Shown here: piece by piece, positions 8,122-16,110 of the stretch
Layout: each line of letters starts with the position of its first letter
How positions within the stretch are numbered: position 1 is the stretch's first letter
Source: Lachnospiraceae bacterium
GTDB taxonomy: Bacteria; Bacillota; Clostridia; Lachnospirales; Lachnospiraceae
Assembly (NCBI GenBank): GCA_028693165.1
Contig: JAQUVX010000007.1
Coordinates: 62,001-126,000 of the forward strand
Length of the DNA stretch: 64,000 nucleotides
Direction: 5' to 3'
Made by a program: the position numbers and the translations under genes
Notes under the pieces: generated by a model
Database searches by the model: none
Told to the model about the DNA's origin: nothing
Seen by the model: only the letters and a program-made list of their open reading frames with translations

Positions 8122-10578
8122 CTAGTTTTTTATGAGGTCGGCAACCACAAATTTGAGTCCGTCGCCCTCGCGCACCACCTCAACCTCATCGCCCGCATGA
8201 ACCGCTCCGTCCAGCACAGCCTCTGCCAGTTTGTCCTCCAGAAGATTCTGGATCGCCCGGCGCAGCGGCCGTGCTCCGTACTTCTCATCATAGCCCTTTT
8301 CAACCAGGAATGCCCTGGCATCCTCCTGCACGTTCAGCGTCAGATTCATCTGGCGGGCCGTTCGCTTGCAGATGCTGCCCAGCATGATGTTGACGATCTC
8401 CTTCATGTGGTCCAGACTGAGCGGATGGAATACGATAATGTCATCGATTCGATTCAAAAACTCCGGTTTAAACAGACGCTTTACTTCCTCCATCACACGA
8501 TCCTTCATGAATTTATAGCGTTCCTTCGAATCATCATTGGAGGCAAATCCAAGGCGCTTCGGGGAGATAATGCTCTCCGCTCCCGCATTGGATGTCATGA
8601 TCAGAATAGTATTCTTAAAATCGATCTTTCTGCCCTGCGCATCGGTGATGTGGCCGTCGTCCAGAACCTGTAAAAGAATGTTGAACACATCCGGGTGTGC
8701 CTTCTCTATCTCATCAAAGAGAATCACGGAATATGGATTCCGGCGCACCTTCTCGCTGAGCTGGCCGCCCTCCTCGTACCCGACATATCCTGGCGGCGAT
8801 CCGATCATCTTGGACACGCTGTGCTTCTCCATGTACTCGGACATGTCGACGCGGATCAACGCATTCTCGGTTCCGAACATGGCCTCGGCAAGTGCCTTGC
8901 AAAGCTCCGTTTTTCCGACACCGGTCGGTCCCAGAAAGAGAAACGACCCAATCGGACGCTTCGGATCCTTCAGCCCCACACGGCCGCGGCGAATCGCCTT
9001 AGAGACTGCCGTGACGGCTTCCTCCTGACCGACAACGCGCTCATGCAGAATGGATTCCAGCTTCTTTAAGCGTTCGGACTCCTCTTCCTCCAGCTTTCTG
9101 ACCGGAATCTTCGTCCAGCCGGACACCACATCCGCAATCTCGCCTTCCCCGACCACCAGCTTTCTGGAGGATTTCTCCTTCTCCCATTTAGCACGGATTT
9201 TCTCGATTTTGTCGCGCTTCTTTTCCTGCTTTTTCTTGATATCGCCGGCCTTTTCGTAGGCTTCCGCCTTGATGGCTGCCTCCTTCTGCTGCTCAAGCAC
9301 CTCGATCTCCTGGTTCAGCTCCCGGATCTCACCCGGCTCCACATAGGTGGTAAGCCGTACCTTGGAGGACGCCTCATCCAGCAGATCAATCGCCTTATCC
9401 GGCAGAAAACGGTCATTGATATAGCGGGATGACAGGCGAACCGCCGCCACCAGCGCATCATCCGTGATGGTCACCTTATGGTGATCCTCATATTTGGAGC
9501 GAAGTCCCTTTAAGATGGCGATGGACTCCTCCTCACCCGGCTCCTCCACCGTAACCGGCTGGAATCTGCGTTCCAGCGCCGCATCCTTCTCGATATATTT
9601 GCGGTATTCCTCGATGGTCGTCGCACCGATCAGCTGGATCTCGCCGCGCGCCAGAGACGGTTTCAGGATATTGGAGGCATCGATCGCCCCCTCCGCACCG
9701 CCTGCGCCGATGATGGTGTGAATCTCATCGATGAACAGCAGCACCTCGCCGTCTTCTTTCACTTCCGACAGCACCTTCTTGATCCGCTCCTCGAACTCGC
9801 CGCGGTACTTGGAGCCTGCCACCATACCGGACAGATCCAGCGTCATCACGCGCTTCTCCGCGATGGTCTCCGGCACATTGCCTCCGATGATCAGCTGCGC
9901 CAGCCCTTCCACCACCGCGGTCTTGCCGACACCCGGCTCGCCGATCAGGCAGGGATTGTTCTTGGTTCTGCGGCTCAAAATCTGGATGACTCGCTGGATC
10001 TCCCGCTCTCTTCCGATCACCGGGTCCAGCTTTCCCTCCCGGGCCAGCGCCGTGAGATCACGGCTGTAATTGTTTAAGGTCGGCGTTGCCGCCTTTCCCT
10101 TGCCTCTTCCGCTGGTCAGTTCCTCGCGGCCGGCCGGAGCGTCCTCGCCCATCGCCGACAGCAGTTCCAGATACAGCTTCTGAATGCTGATGCCCATGGT
10201 ATTTAACAGGCGGGCGGCCACACAGTCGCTCTCCCGGATCAGGGAAATCAGCAGATGCTCGGTTCCGATCAGCGGAGCCTTGAAGCGCACCGCCTCCCGG
10301 TAGCTGTTTTCCAGCACACGGGTCGCACTTGGAGTGTAGGTATTGCGCTCTGCCAGCCCCACATTCTGATTCGGCGAGATCAGCTGGCTGACCAGCTCGA
10401 TCACCTTGTCGGTCTGTACACCGCAGGCATCCAGCACCTTGGACGCCACGCCGGTATCCTCCTGCAAAAGTCCGATCAGCAGATGCTCGGTTCCCACATA
10501 GCTGTGGCCCAGCTCCTCCGCTGCGTCTACGGCAAGGCTGATCGCTTCCCTCGCCTGTTCCGTAAATCGATCTATCAT
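8122..10578 (-). CDS. clpC: ClpC AAA+ unfoldase
   Basis: 818 residues, full-length ClpC, which unfolds proteins for ClpP degradation. Domains: N-terminal double Clp-N repeat (1-145), first AAA+ module with Walker A GEPGVGKT (213-220), a coiled middle domain with a UVR-like stretch (about 425-480), second AAA+ module with GPTGVGKTE near 550, and the C-terminal domain. The two Clp-N repeats keep GTEHLL glutamates (E31 and E107), equivalent to the phosphoarginine-pocket residues E32 and E106 of Bacillus subtilis ClpC. Last gene of gntR-mcsA-mcsB-clpC, 23 bases after mcsB. Confidence 0.97.
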   Translation of the reverse strand: MIDRFTEQAREAISLAVDAAEELGHSYVGTEHLLIGLLQEDTGVASKVLDACGVQTDKVIELVSQLISPNQNVGLAERNTYTPSATRVLENSYREAVRFKAPLIGTEHLLISLIRESDCVAARLLNTMGISIQKLYLELLSAMGEDAPAGREELTSGRGKGKAATPTLNNYSRDLTALAREGKLDPVIGREREIQRVIQILSRRTKNNPCLIGEPGVGKTAVVEGLAQLIIGGNVPETIAEKRVMTLDLSGMVAGSKYRGEFEERIKKVLSEVKEDGEVLLFIDEIHTIIGAGGAEGAIDASNILKPSLARGEIQLIGATTIEEYRKYIEKDAALERRFQPVTVEEPGEEESIAILKGLRSKYEDHHKVTITDDALVAAVRLSSRYINDRFLPDKAIDLLDEASSKVRLTTYVEPGEIRELNQEIEVLEQQKEAAIKAEAYEKAGDIKKKQEKKRDKIEKIRAKWEKEKSSRKLVVGEGEIADVVSGWTKIPVRKLEEEESERLKKLESILHERVVGQEEAVTAVSKAIRRGRVGLKDPKRPIGSFLFLGPTGVGKTELCKALAEAMFGTENALIRVDMSEYMEKHSVSKMIGSPPGYVGYEEGGQLSEKVRRNPYSVILFDEIEKAHPDVFNILLQVLDDGHITDAQGRKIDFKNTILIMTSNAGAESIISPKRLGFASNDDSKERYKFMKDRVMEEVKRLFKPEFLNRIDDIIVFHPLSLDHMKEIVNIMLGSICKRTARQMNLTLNVQEDARAFLVEKGYDEKYGARPLRRAIQNLLEDKLAEAVLDGAVHAGDEVEVVREGDGLKFVVADLIKN

Positions 10579-10601
10579 CTCTTTTATGTCCTCCTTGTTT
10601 T

Positions 10602-11636
10602 CTAAAGCAATTCAGGCAATTCTGCCCTCAGATAGGCTGCCCGGGCCATGTCAAGCTCTTCTTTGCCAAGCGGCCGGTCCGACAGCTTCTGCAAATTGGC
10701 CGGCCGCATCCCCAGCATCAGCCGGTACACCGGACAGGGCTCTGCCGTTTTGACAAGCCCGTCGGCAAAACCGCGCATCAGATGGGAAAGAAAGATCATC
10801 GCATCCTTCTCCGACAGTCTCCGCGCATATTTCATCACACCGTAAGACTTATACACCTCATCCGCCGCTTCCAGGCCATGCTTTTCTATGGACAGTTGAC
10901 GCACCTGGGTCTCCTGGGCGCTGAGCTGCAATGCAACCTTGGTCACCAGCTCCAAAATCTCCTTTTCCGTCAATCCCAATGTTTTCTGATTGGATACTTC
11001 ATAAAGGGCACCGTAATTTTCACTGCCCTCACCGTACACACCCTTGACCGTGGCTCCGAAACGCCCCATCTCCGCCACCAGTCCGCCGAATTTTTTGCCA
11101 AGCGACAACAGCGGCAGATGCAGGATCATGGACGCACGTAGCCCCGTCCCCACATTCGTCGGGAAGGAGGTCAGATATCCGTATTTTTCATCGAACGCAT
11201 AGGAAAATCGTTCGCTGATATAATCATCCAGTTGGTCCGCCTGCTTCCACAGCTCCGCGATATGAAACCCGGACGCGAGAAGCTGGATGCGGATATGGTC
11301 TGTGCCGTTCAGCACAATGCCGGTATCCTCCTCGTCTGAGAGCAGGATGCCGGTCGGCATCTTCTTCGAGGCAATCGTCGAGTTGAACACCCGGCGCTCC
11401 CAGAGTGCCTTGCGTTCCAGTTCGCTCAGTTCCTCCAGCTTCGCAAATTCGTAGTGCTTTCGATCCAGCGTTCCCAGATCACGCAGACCGTATTCGAGCC
11501 GATGAATCATCTCGGTACTCTCCTTCGGAGACAATCTGGCCGGAAATGCATACTGATCCCAGTTGCGGACGAGACGCACCCGGCTGCTGACAATCACCGG
11601 ACGCTTTGTATCCACCTGTTCAAACCATTTTAACAT
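10602..11636 (-). CDS. mcsB: McsB-family protein with altered arginine-kinase active site
   Basis: 344 residues with the phosphagen-kinase fold of McsB, which in Bacillus phosphorylates arginines on proteins to mark them for ClpCP. Conserved: SSRVRLVRN (17-25), VGTGLRASM (162-170), GVYGEGSENYG. Changed: the catalytic NEEDH motif of B. subtilis McsB reads NGTDH (about 110-114), the active-site Cys of LTSCPTN is F158 (LTSFPTN), and the RDxxRA phosphoarginine-sensing motif near the C-terminus reads LDMARA. Loss of kinase activity or a new chemistry is inferred. The start ATG overlaps the mcsA stop (TGATG), so the two are coupled. Confidence 0.9.
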   Translation of the reverse strand: MLKWFEQVDTKRPVIVSSRVRLVRNWDQYAFPARLSPKESTEMIHRLEYGLRDLGTLDRKHYEFAKLEELSELERKALWERRVFNSTIASKKMPTGILLSDEEDTGIVLNGTDHIRIQLLASGFHIAELWKQADQLDDYISERFSYAFDEKYGYLTSFPTNVGTGLRASMILHLPLLSLGKKFGGLVAEMGRFGATVKGVYGEGSENYGALYEVSNQKTLGLTEKEILELVTKVALQLSAQETQVRQLSIEKHGLEAADEVYKSYGVMKYARRLSEKDAMIFLSHLMRGFADGLVKTAEPCPVYRLMLGMRPANLQKLSDRPLGKEELDMARAAYLRAELPELL

Positions 11637-12202
11637 CAGCAGGTCCCCTCTTTCAGCGCTTTGATCTGATCGCGGTACTGGGCGGCAGCCTCATATTCCT
11701 CCCGCTCCAGGGCCTCGTGCAGACGGGCATCCAGAATGCGGATCTGTTCGCCCACATCGCCAAAGCCCTCTTCCATGGTTTCTTTGCGTTCTTCTTCGGC
11801 CAACGCTCCGGTCTCCGATGCATGATGATGGTATCTCGGCTTTTTCCCCTTGTGTGTATTGCTTCCCTGAAGCTGCTTGATCTTGTCGCTGATCAGCAGA
11901 TCAAACACGCCATAACAGTCCGGGCAGCCAAACCGGCTGTTTCTCACAAACTCTTCATAGCTGGTTCCGCAGGTCGGACAAACCACCTGCGGTGCCCTCT
12001 CCTCCTCGTGATTCTCGTCGATCCCCAGAAGGCCGGACAAAAGCTTTCCCAGCGGGAAATCACTGTCAAATATTGCAGAATAAGGTCCGAAATCCAGTTC
12101 TTTGGCACATTGTGAACAGAAGTTATGCTCCTTCTTCACTCCGTTGATGACTTCCGTGTACTGGATATTGGCTTCTCTGATCTTACATCGCTCGCACAAC
12201 AT
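11636..12202 (-). CDS. mcsA: McsA-like zinc protein with UVR domain
   Basis: 188 residues. Four CXXC pairs (3-6, 29-32, 75-78, 93-96) form the zinc-binding half of McsA, the activator and partner of McsB. The C-terminal UVR motif (about 152-186) is the kind used to bind ClpC or UvrB. The start is taken at 12202, with GGAGG 9 bases upstream; an in-frame ATG at 12211 is possible. It follows the GntR gene closely and overlaps mcsB, so all are one transcript. All eight cysteines are kept, in contrast to the altered McsB. Confidence 0.92.
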   Translation of the reverse strand: MLCERCKIREANIQYTEVINGVKKEHNFCSQCAKELDFGPYSAIFDSDFPLGKLLSGLLGIDENHEEERAPQVVCPTCGTSYEEFVRNSRFGCPDCYGVFDLLISDKIKQLQGSNTHKGKKPRYHHHASETGALAEEERKETMEEGFGDVGEQIRILDARLHEALEREEYEAAAQYRDQIKALKEGTC

Positions 12203-12230
12203 GGCATTCATCCTCCATCTGTCTTTCTCA

Positions 12231-12614
12231 CTATTCTTCGCACTTTCCGGCATAATAATCATAAATTTCATCCACCAGATCATGCACCTCACTGCGGCCT
12301 ACCCCTTTGCAGATACTGTGTGCCAGCGCAATCGACAATTCCTGACGAAGCTTTGCGATCGCCTGTAACTGGTCAATATCCAGCGCGATGACCGCTCCTC
12401 TGCGGCGGTCCAGCTTAAGAAACCCCTCCTGCTTTAACACCGAGTAGGCCTTATTTACCGTATGCATATTAATTCCAATGTTGTCAGCAAGCTGACGCAC
12501 AGACGGAAGGGAATCCCCTTCCCGGATACGCTCCGTCGCAATCCCGATGATAATCTGGTTGCGCAGCTGCACGTAAATCGCCTCTTCACTCTCAAAATCA
12601 ATCTTAAGCACCAT
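12231..12614 (-). CDS. GntR-family regulator (YtrA type) in the ctsR position
   Basis: 127 residues. An N-terminal GntR winged helix (about 10-77: AIYVQLRNQI, LPSVRQLADNIGINMHTVNKAY, EGFLKLDRRRGAVI) is followed by a short helical tail, the YtrA subfamily layout. In Bacillus and relatives the first gene of this operon is ctsR, an unrelated repressor. Here a GntR protein takes its place. A perfect palindrome overlapping the expected transcription start (12639-12659) is the likely operator, so it probably represses its own operon. The signal it senses is unknown. Confidence 0.9.
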   Translation of the reverse strand: MVLKIDFESEEAIYVQLRNQIIIGIATERIREGDSLPSVRQLADNIGINMHTVNKAYSVLKQEGFLKLDRRRGAVIALDIDQLQAIAKLRQELSIALAHSICKGVGRSEVHDLVDEIYDYYAGKCEE

Positions 12615-12638
12615 AATCTCACCGTCTTTCGTTATTCC

Positions 12639-12659
12639 TGTTATATAATCTATATAACA
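12639..12659. promoter_or_regulatory. Palindromic operator of the gntR-mcsA-mcsB-clpC operon
   Basis: Perfect inverted repeat, arms TGTTATATA and TATATAACA separated by 3 bases. It begins 2 bases downstream of the -10 box and so covers the transcription start, ideal for repression. No CtsR-type heptad repeat was found by eye here. Binding by the GntR protein is inferred. Confidence 0.65.
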
Positions 12660-12661
12660 AC

Positions 12662-12689
12662 ATTATAACAAAAACTGTGTCAAAGTCAA
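12662..12689 (-). promoter_or_regulatory. Promoter of the gntR-mcsA-mcsB-clpC operon
   Basis: TTGACT (12684-12689) and TATAAT (12662-12667) on the minus strand, 16-base spacing. The -35 box overlaps the last codons of the upstream dehydrogenase-like gene. Confidence 0.8.
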
Positions 12690-13573
12690 CAGGATGCCTG
12701 CTCCAGATTTGCCAGCACCTTCTCACTCAACAGTTCAAACGCCTGTCTGGTCCTTCCTGCGGAGACATTCGCACAGAATATATGCGGGTTCGAAACCGCG
12801 GCCTCATCGCCCAGCGCACCGACCGTATCACAGATAAAATAATTGTCGCCCTGGTTCAGCCAGTCAAGCAGCGCCGGAACTTCATGGGACGGGCCGATCG
12901 ATGTATTAAAGAGAATCTTGCCATTGCCCATCGCCGCAAATTCCTTCTCGTGCAGCAGAATCACATTCTTGTTGAGGCAGGTAAACAGCACGTCATTGCC
13001 GGACAGAAGCTCCTCCATCGGCTGATATGCAATCCCGGCCGCTTCGCGCTCCGGCTTGCGGCTGCGGCTGAAGTAAGATACCTTTGCACCCATGAACTGC
13101 AATGCGTCCGCAATCATACCGCCGGACACGCCCAGACCGATGATTCCAACCTTGAGTCCCGTAAGCTCTTCCGGCAACTCCTTCCACATCGGCCGATCGT
13201 AACCGTGCAGCAGACGGATCAGTTCACTTAACACAAATTCCACCACGCCGCGGTCCCCATAGTCACGAATCCCCAGCACGGTAATGCCTTTTTCTCTCGC
13301 AAATGCAATGTCCACATTGGCACTGGCTTCTGAGTACAGACTACAGCACATACCGATATATTTGATCTTGGCACAGCGTTCCAGCACATAGCGGTCGATC
13401 CGGGACGTATAGCTCAACAGCACCGCATCCGCATCTCCGATTCTGCGGATGATCTCGTCATTGTCTGCCGGAATGTCTGTAAATAATACAACCTCTTTTG
13501 CATAATCATATAAACGTTTCTCCGCGTCCGCCACCAGGCTGACCGGCTCGATTGCCACTAATTTTTCAAACAT
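12686..13573 (-). CDS. D-2-hydroxyacid dehydrogenase-like protein lacking catalytic residues
   Basis: 295 residues with the two-domain fold of D-isomer-specific 2-hydroxyacid dehydrogenases. The NAD motif VGIIGLGVSGG is intact (G146, G148, G151). The usual catalytic Arg of the NTSRG stretch is replaced (NTSIG, 223-227), and the His of the TPH-x-A stretch appears to be N269 (CANVSAGRT). It may therefore bind NAD(H) without the standard reaction, or use other chemistry. Good RBS AGGAGGAG. It follows the aspartate-dehydrogenase-like gene by 12 bases, so the two probably work on related substrates. Confidence 0.75.
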   Translation of the reverse strand: MFEKLVAIEPVSLVADAEKRLYDYAKEVVLFTDIPADNDEIIRRIGDADAVLLSYTSRIDRYVLERCAKIKYIGMCCSLYSEASANVDIAFAREKGITVLGIRDYGDRGVVEFVLSELIRLLHGYDRPMWKELPEELTGLKVGIIGLGVSGGMIADALQFMGAKVSYFSRSRKPEREAAGIAYQPMEELLSGNDVLFTCLNKNVILLHEKEFAAMGNGKILFNTSIGPSHEVPALLDWLNQGDNYFICDTVGALGDEAAVSNPHIFCANVSAGRTRQAFELLSEKVLANLEQASC

Positions 13574-13585
13574 CTTTCTCTCCTC

Positions 13586-14371
13586 CTAAAATACGATTGG
13601 TGATGTGATATTCTGAAGCACCGCCACGACACTCCAACCCGCGATTTCACTGGTGTCCGAGTAAATATCCACCACGGCTTTAACGCCCTCGATCTCCGCC
13701 GTGATCTTGTGATCATCTCCGATAAAGCCCGGAACACTGTAGATATTCACACTGGTGTTTTCCGGCCCTGTGGTCGCCAGGGAAGCAGCCACCGCCACAT
13801 TGACCTTGGTCGGCAGAAGTTCGATCGCCTTCTTGGCATTGCCGGAAAACACATGGCGGTCCTCCACATCATGCATCAGGCTCTCTTCAAACAACGGCGT
13901 ATTTTGCAGGGAGGCCGGCCCTTTTCTGGTCTCAATCCCCGAAGTGGCTTTTCCCATCAGGGACACCGTGCGCAGCACATCAAAACCGCCGATCGCCCCG
14001 GAGGCAATATAGACACGGGTACCGTGATCCCTGGCGGTCTTTTTGATCTTGTCATAGAAGTCTGCATCCGCAAACGCCCCGATTGACAGTACCACCAGAG
14101 AACTTCCCGCCGAGAGAATTGCCTCCGCATGTGTCTTCACGCTCTGCACCGAGGCTGCCTCCGCGACATAATCCGGCTTACACTGCAACAGCTCTTCCAT
14201 CGTGCTGCAAGCCTTACAGCCTGCGCTCTTTGCCAGTTCTTCCGTCGTATTTTGGTTTCTTCCCATCACTCCGACCAGCTCATAATCCTCCAGCAAGCCC
14301 TGTTTCCAGGCGTTCACAACAACCTCTGATAAAAATCCGCTTCCTAACATCCCCAATCGTTTTTTCTGCAT
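13586..14371 (-). CDS. Aspartate dehydrogenase-like protein (DUF108 family)
   Basis: 261 residues. An N-terminal Rossmann fold (GMLGSGFLSE) and the SGAIGGFDVL motif (about 123-132) are typical of L-aspartate dehydrogenase (NadX), which oxidises aspartate to iminoaspartate for NAD synthesis. The family His is probably the one in DDHKI near residue 220. It is not next to nadA or nadC but in a two-gene operon with the degenerate 2-hydroxyacid dehydrogenase, so the substrate may be another amino acid. AAGGAG precedes the ATG. Confidence 0.75.
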   Translation of the reverse strand: MQKKRLGMLGSGFLSEVVVNAWKQGLLEDYELVGVMGRNQNTTEELAKSAGCKACSTMEELLQCKPDYVAEAASVQSVKTHAEAILSAGSSLVVLSIGAFADADFYDKIKKTARDHGTRVYIASGAIGGFDVLRTVSLMGKATSGIETRKGPASLQNTPLFEESLMHDVEDRHVFSGNAKKAIELLPTKVNVAVAASLATTGPENTSVNIYSVPGFIGDDHKITAEIEGVKAVVDIYSDTSEIAGWSVVAVLQNITSPIVF

Positions 14372-14412
14372 TCTGCTTCTCCTTTATTGAACTTGATTGA
14401 AATCTTATGTAA

Positions 14413-14452
14413 CAGGAAAGCCAGGATCTCCTGAACGGACCTGGCCTTCCTG
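14413..14452 (-). terminator. Hairpin after the cohesin-protein gene
   Basis: Arms CAGGAAGGCCAGG and CCTGGCTTTCCTG (one mismatch) with a 14-base loop on the minus strand, just past the stop at 14477. The following bases are only moderately T-rich, so termination is likely but not certain. Confidence 0.5.
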
Positions 14453-14476
14453 TATCTATTGTACGTTTGTATGCGC

Positions 14477-16069
14477 TTACTTTCCTTCTTCATCCAGATC
14501 AAAGACTTCAAAATCATCTTCTTCTGAATCTTCCGGCTCTTCCGATTCTTCCGGTTCCGCCGACGCCGCCGATGCTTCCCATGCCAGCTTTGCCGCGATG
14601 GTCCGCTCAACATCCTCTACCGGCGCAGCCTGTACATAAGCCGCTTCCTCCGTCACGGTCTCCGGCTGATACGCCTCCATATCCGTTGTCGGCTCCGGCT
14701 CTGAGTAGCTTTCTTCCGGAAGTTCTTCCGGCTCCACATACTCATCCTCCTCACCCATCATGTAGCGTTCTTCTTTCGTGAGCTTCCTGCCATATGTACG
14801 TCTGGATGGCTTCGGTTCCGGTTTCCGCTCCGGTTTTGCATCCGAAATCCGCTCCGGCTTAAACTCCGGATCTGTGTCCTCCGGTTTGCGCCTTGAAACC
14901 ATCGTTACAATCAGAACCACAAACAGGATTCCTGCGATCACTGCCGCCGCAATTGCGATCAGCTTCATGGTTCCATAGTCATCCACCAGATCATTGTACT
15001 TGGTCGCCACATCCACATAATCCGGATCTGCCGTCTGATCAGCCGCCGGCTGGAAATATCTCTGAATCGTTTTATCCGTCCGGTCATAGCAGTAAAATCC
15101 TTCTATGCCACGCTCAGATACGCCGTAGAATACACAGTATTCCGGCTGACCCTCCACATTTGGAATCCAGCCCTGTACCTTCGTGTCGCCGATGGTCACG
15201 GTGCTTTCCTTCAGACCTGTCGGTGCCTCTACACCCTCCGGAAGTGCTGTGATACCAAGCTTTAACAGCGTTTTGGAGGACTCAAGCTCTGCCAGAACCT
15301 CAAGATTGCTGGCCGCCGCATCGGTCTCCGGCACTGCGTTTTCGCCGCCTTCCACTCTGGTCACAACAATCGTGTAATTTTTCACGGTCGTTCCGTCTTC
15401 GGCCGTCACCTTGCAGACAACGGTGTTGTCGCCGTCGACAAGCTCATTGCCGCCTTCTACCTCGACTCTCGCCTTATCACTGTTTGCCAGCGCGCTGACG
15501 GTCAGCTTGGTCGTATCCAGACCAACGGTCGTCGTATAATTCTCCACCTCCGGGCTGAATGCCGGATTCAACGCTCCTGGCGAAATTTGCAGCGACTGCA
15601 ATGCCGCGTCGGTCGAATAGGTTGCCGGAGCTGTGATCGTGATCGATGAGCTGCCTTCTTTATCCATCGTCAGCGTCTGTCCGTTCTCATCATAACCTTC
15701 CCAGGAAGCCACCTTAATCTGCGTGCTTCCCGCCTGAAGCGCTTTGAACTCCAGGCTGGTCACAATCTCGGTCTTTCCCTCCATCCCGCTGGTCACACGG
15801 ATTGCACCGGCACCGCCGCTTGCATTCCCGGAACCGCCGGTGTATTCCAGCATATTCGCATCATAGGAAAGCATCACATCGGTATTGCCAAGCGTATCTC
15901 CGCTGGTAGAAGTGAATTTCATGGTAACGCTCACCGTTCCGCCCACTTCCGCGGAAGGATCGGAAAATGCGATCTTCGCGTTCGCAGCAAAACTCTGGAA
16001 TGGCACTGCAACAGCCATCATAACAATCATGGCCATGCGCAGGCAAATCTGTCTTAATCTCTTATTCAT
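14477..16069 (-). CDS. Exported membrane-anchored protein with cohesin and cadherin-like domains
   Basis: 530 residues. Signal peptide 1-29 (ends SFAA), a cohesin-like beta-sandwich (about 31-150, DVMLSYDANMLEY), a cadherin-like beta-sandwich domain (about 151-240, ending KNYTIVVTRVE), a further extracellular region (250-345), one membrane helix (368-391) and an acidic, Glu/Pro-rich cytoplasmic tail of about 135 residues. Cohesins bind dockerin partners in cellulosomes, but none is visible here. It follows the SH3/glucosaminidase gene by 41 bases and shares its cadherin-like domain, suggesting both act together at the cell wall. Confidence 0.82.
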   Translation of the reverse strand: MNKRLRQICLRMAMIVMMAVAVPFQSFAANAKIAFSDPSAEVGGTVSVTMKFTSTSGDTLGNTDVMLSYDANMLEYTGGSGNASGGAGAIRVTSGMEGKTEIVTSLEFKALQAGSTQIKVASWEGYDENGQTLTMDKEGSSSITITAPATYSTDAALQSLQISPGALNPAFSPEVENYTTTVGLDTTKLTVSALANSDKARVEVEGGNELVDGDNTVVCKVTAEDGTTVKNYTIVVTRVEGGENAVPETDAAASNLEVLAELESSKTLLKLGITALPEGVEAPTGLKESTVTIGDTKVQGWIPNVEGQPEYCVFYGVSERGIEGFYCYDRTDKTIQRYFQPAADQTADPDYVDVATKYNDLVDDYGTMKLIAIAAAVIAGILFVVLIVTMVSRRKPEDTDPEFKPERISDAKPERKPEPKPSRRTYGRKLTKEERYMMGEEDEYVEPEELPEESYSEPEPTTDMEAYQPETVTEEAAYVQAAPVEDVERTIAAKLAWEASAASAEPEESEEPEDSEEDDFEVFDLDEEGK

Positions 16070-16110
16070 AGGTTCTCCTGTCCTTTTATGCTCATATTCC
16101 CTTTGATTTC

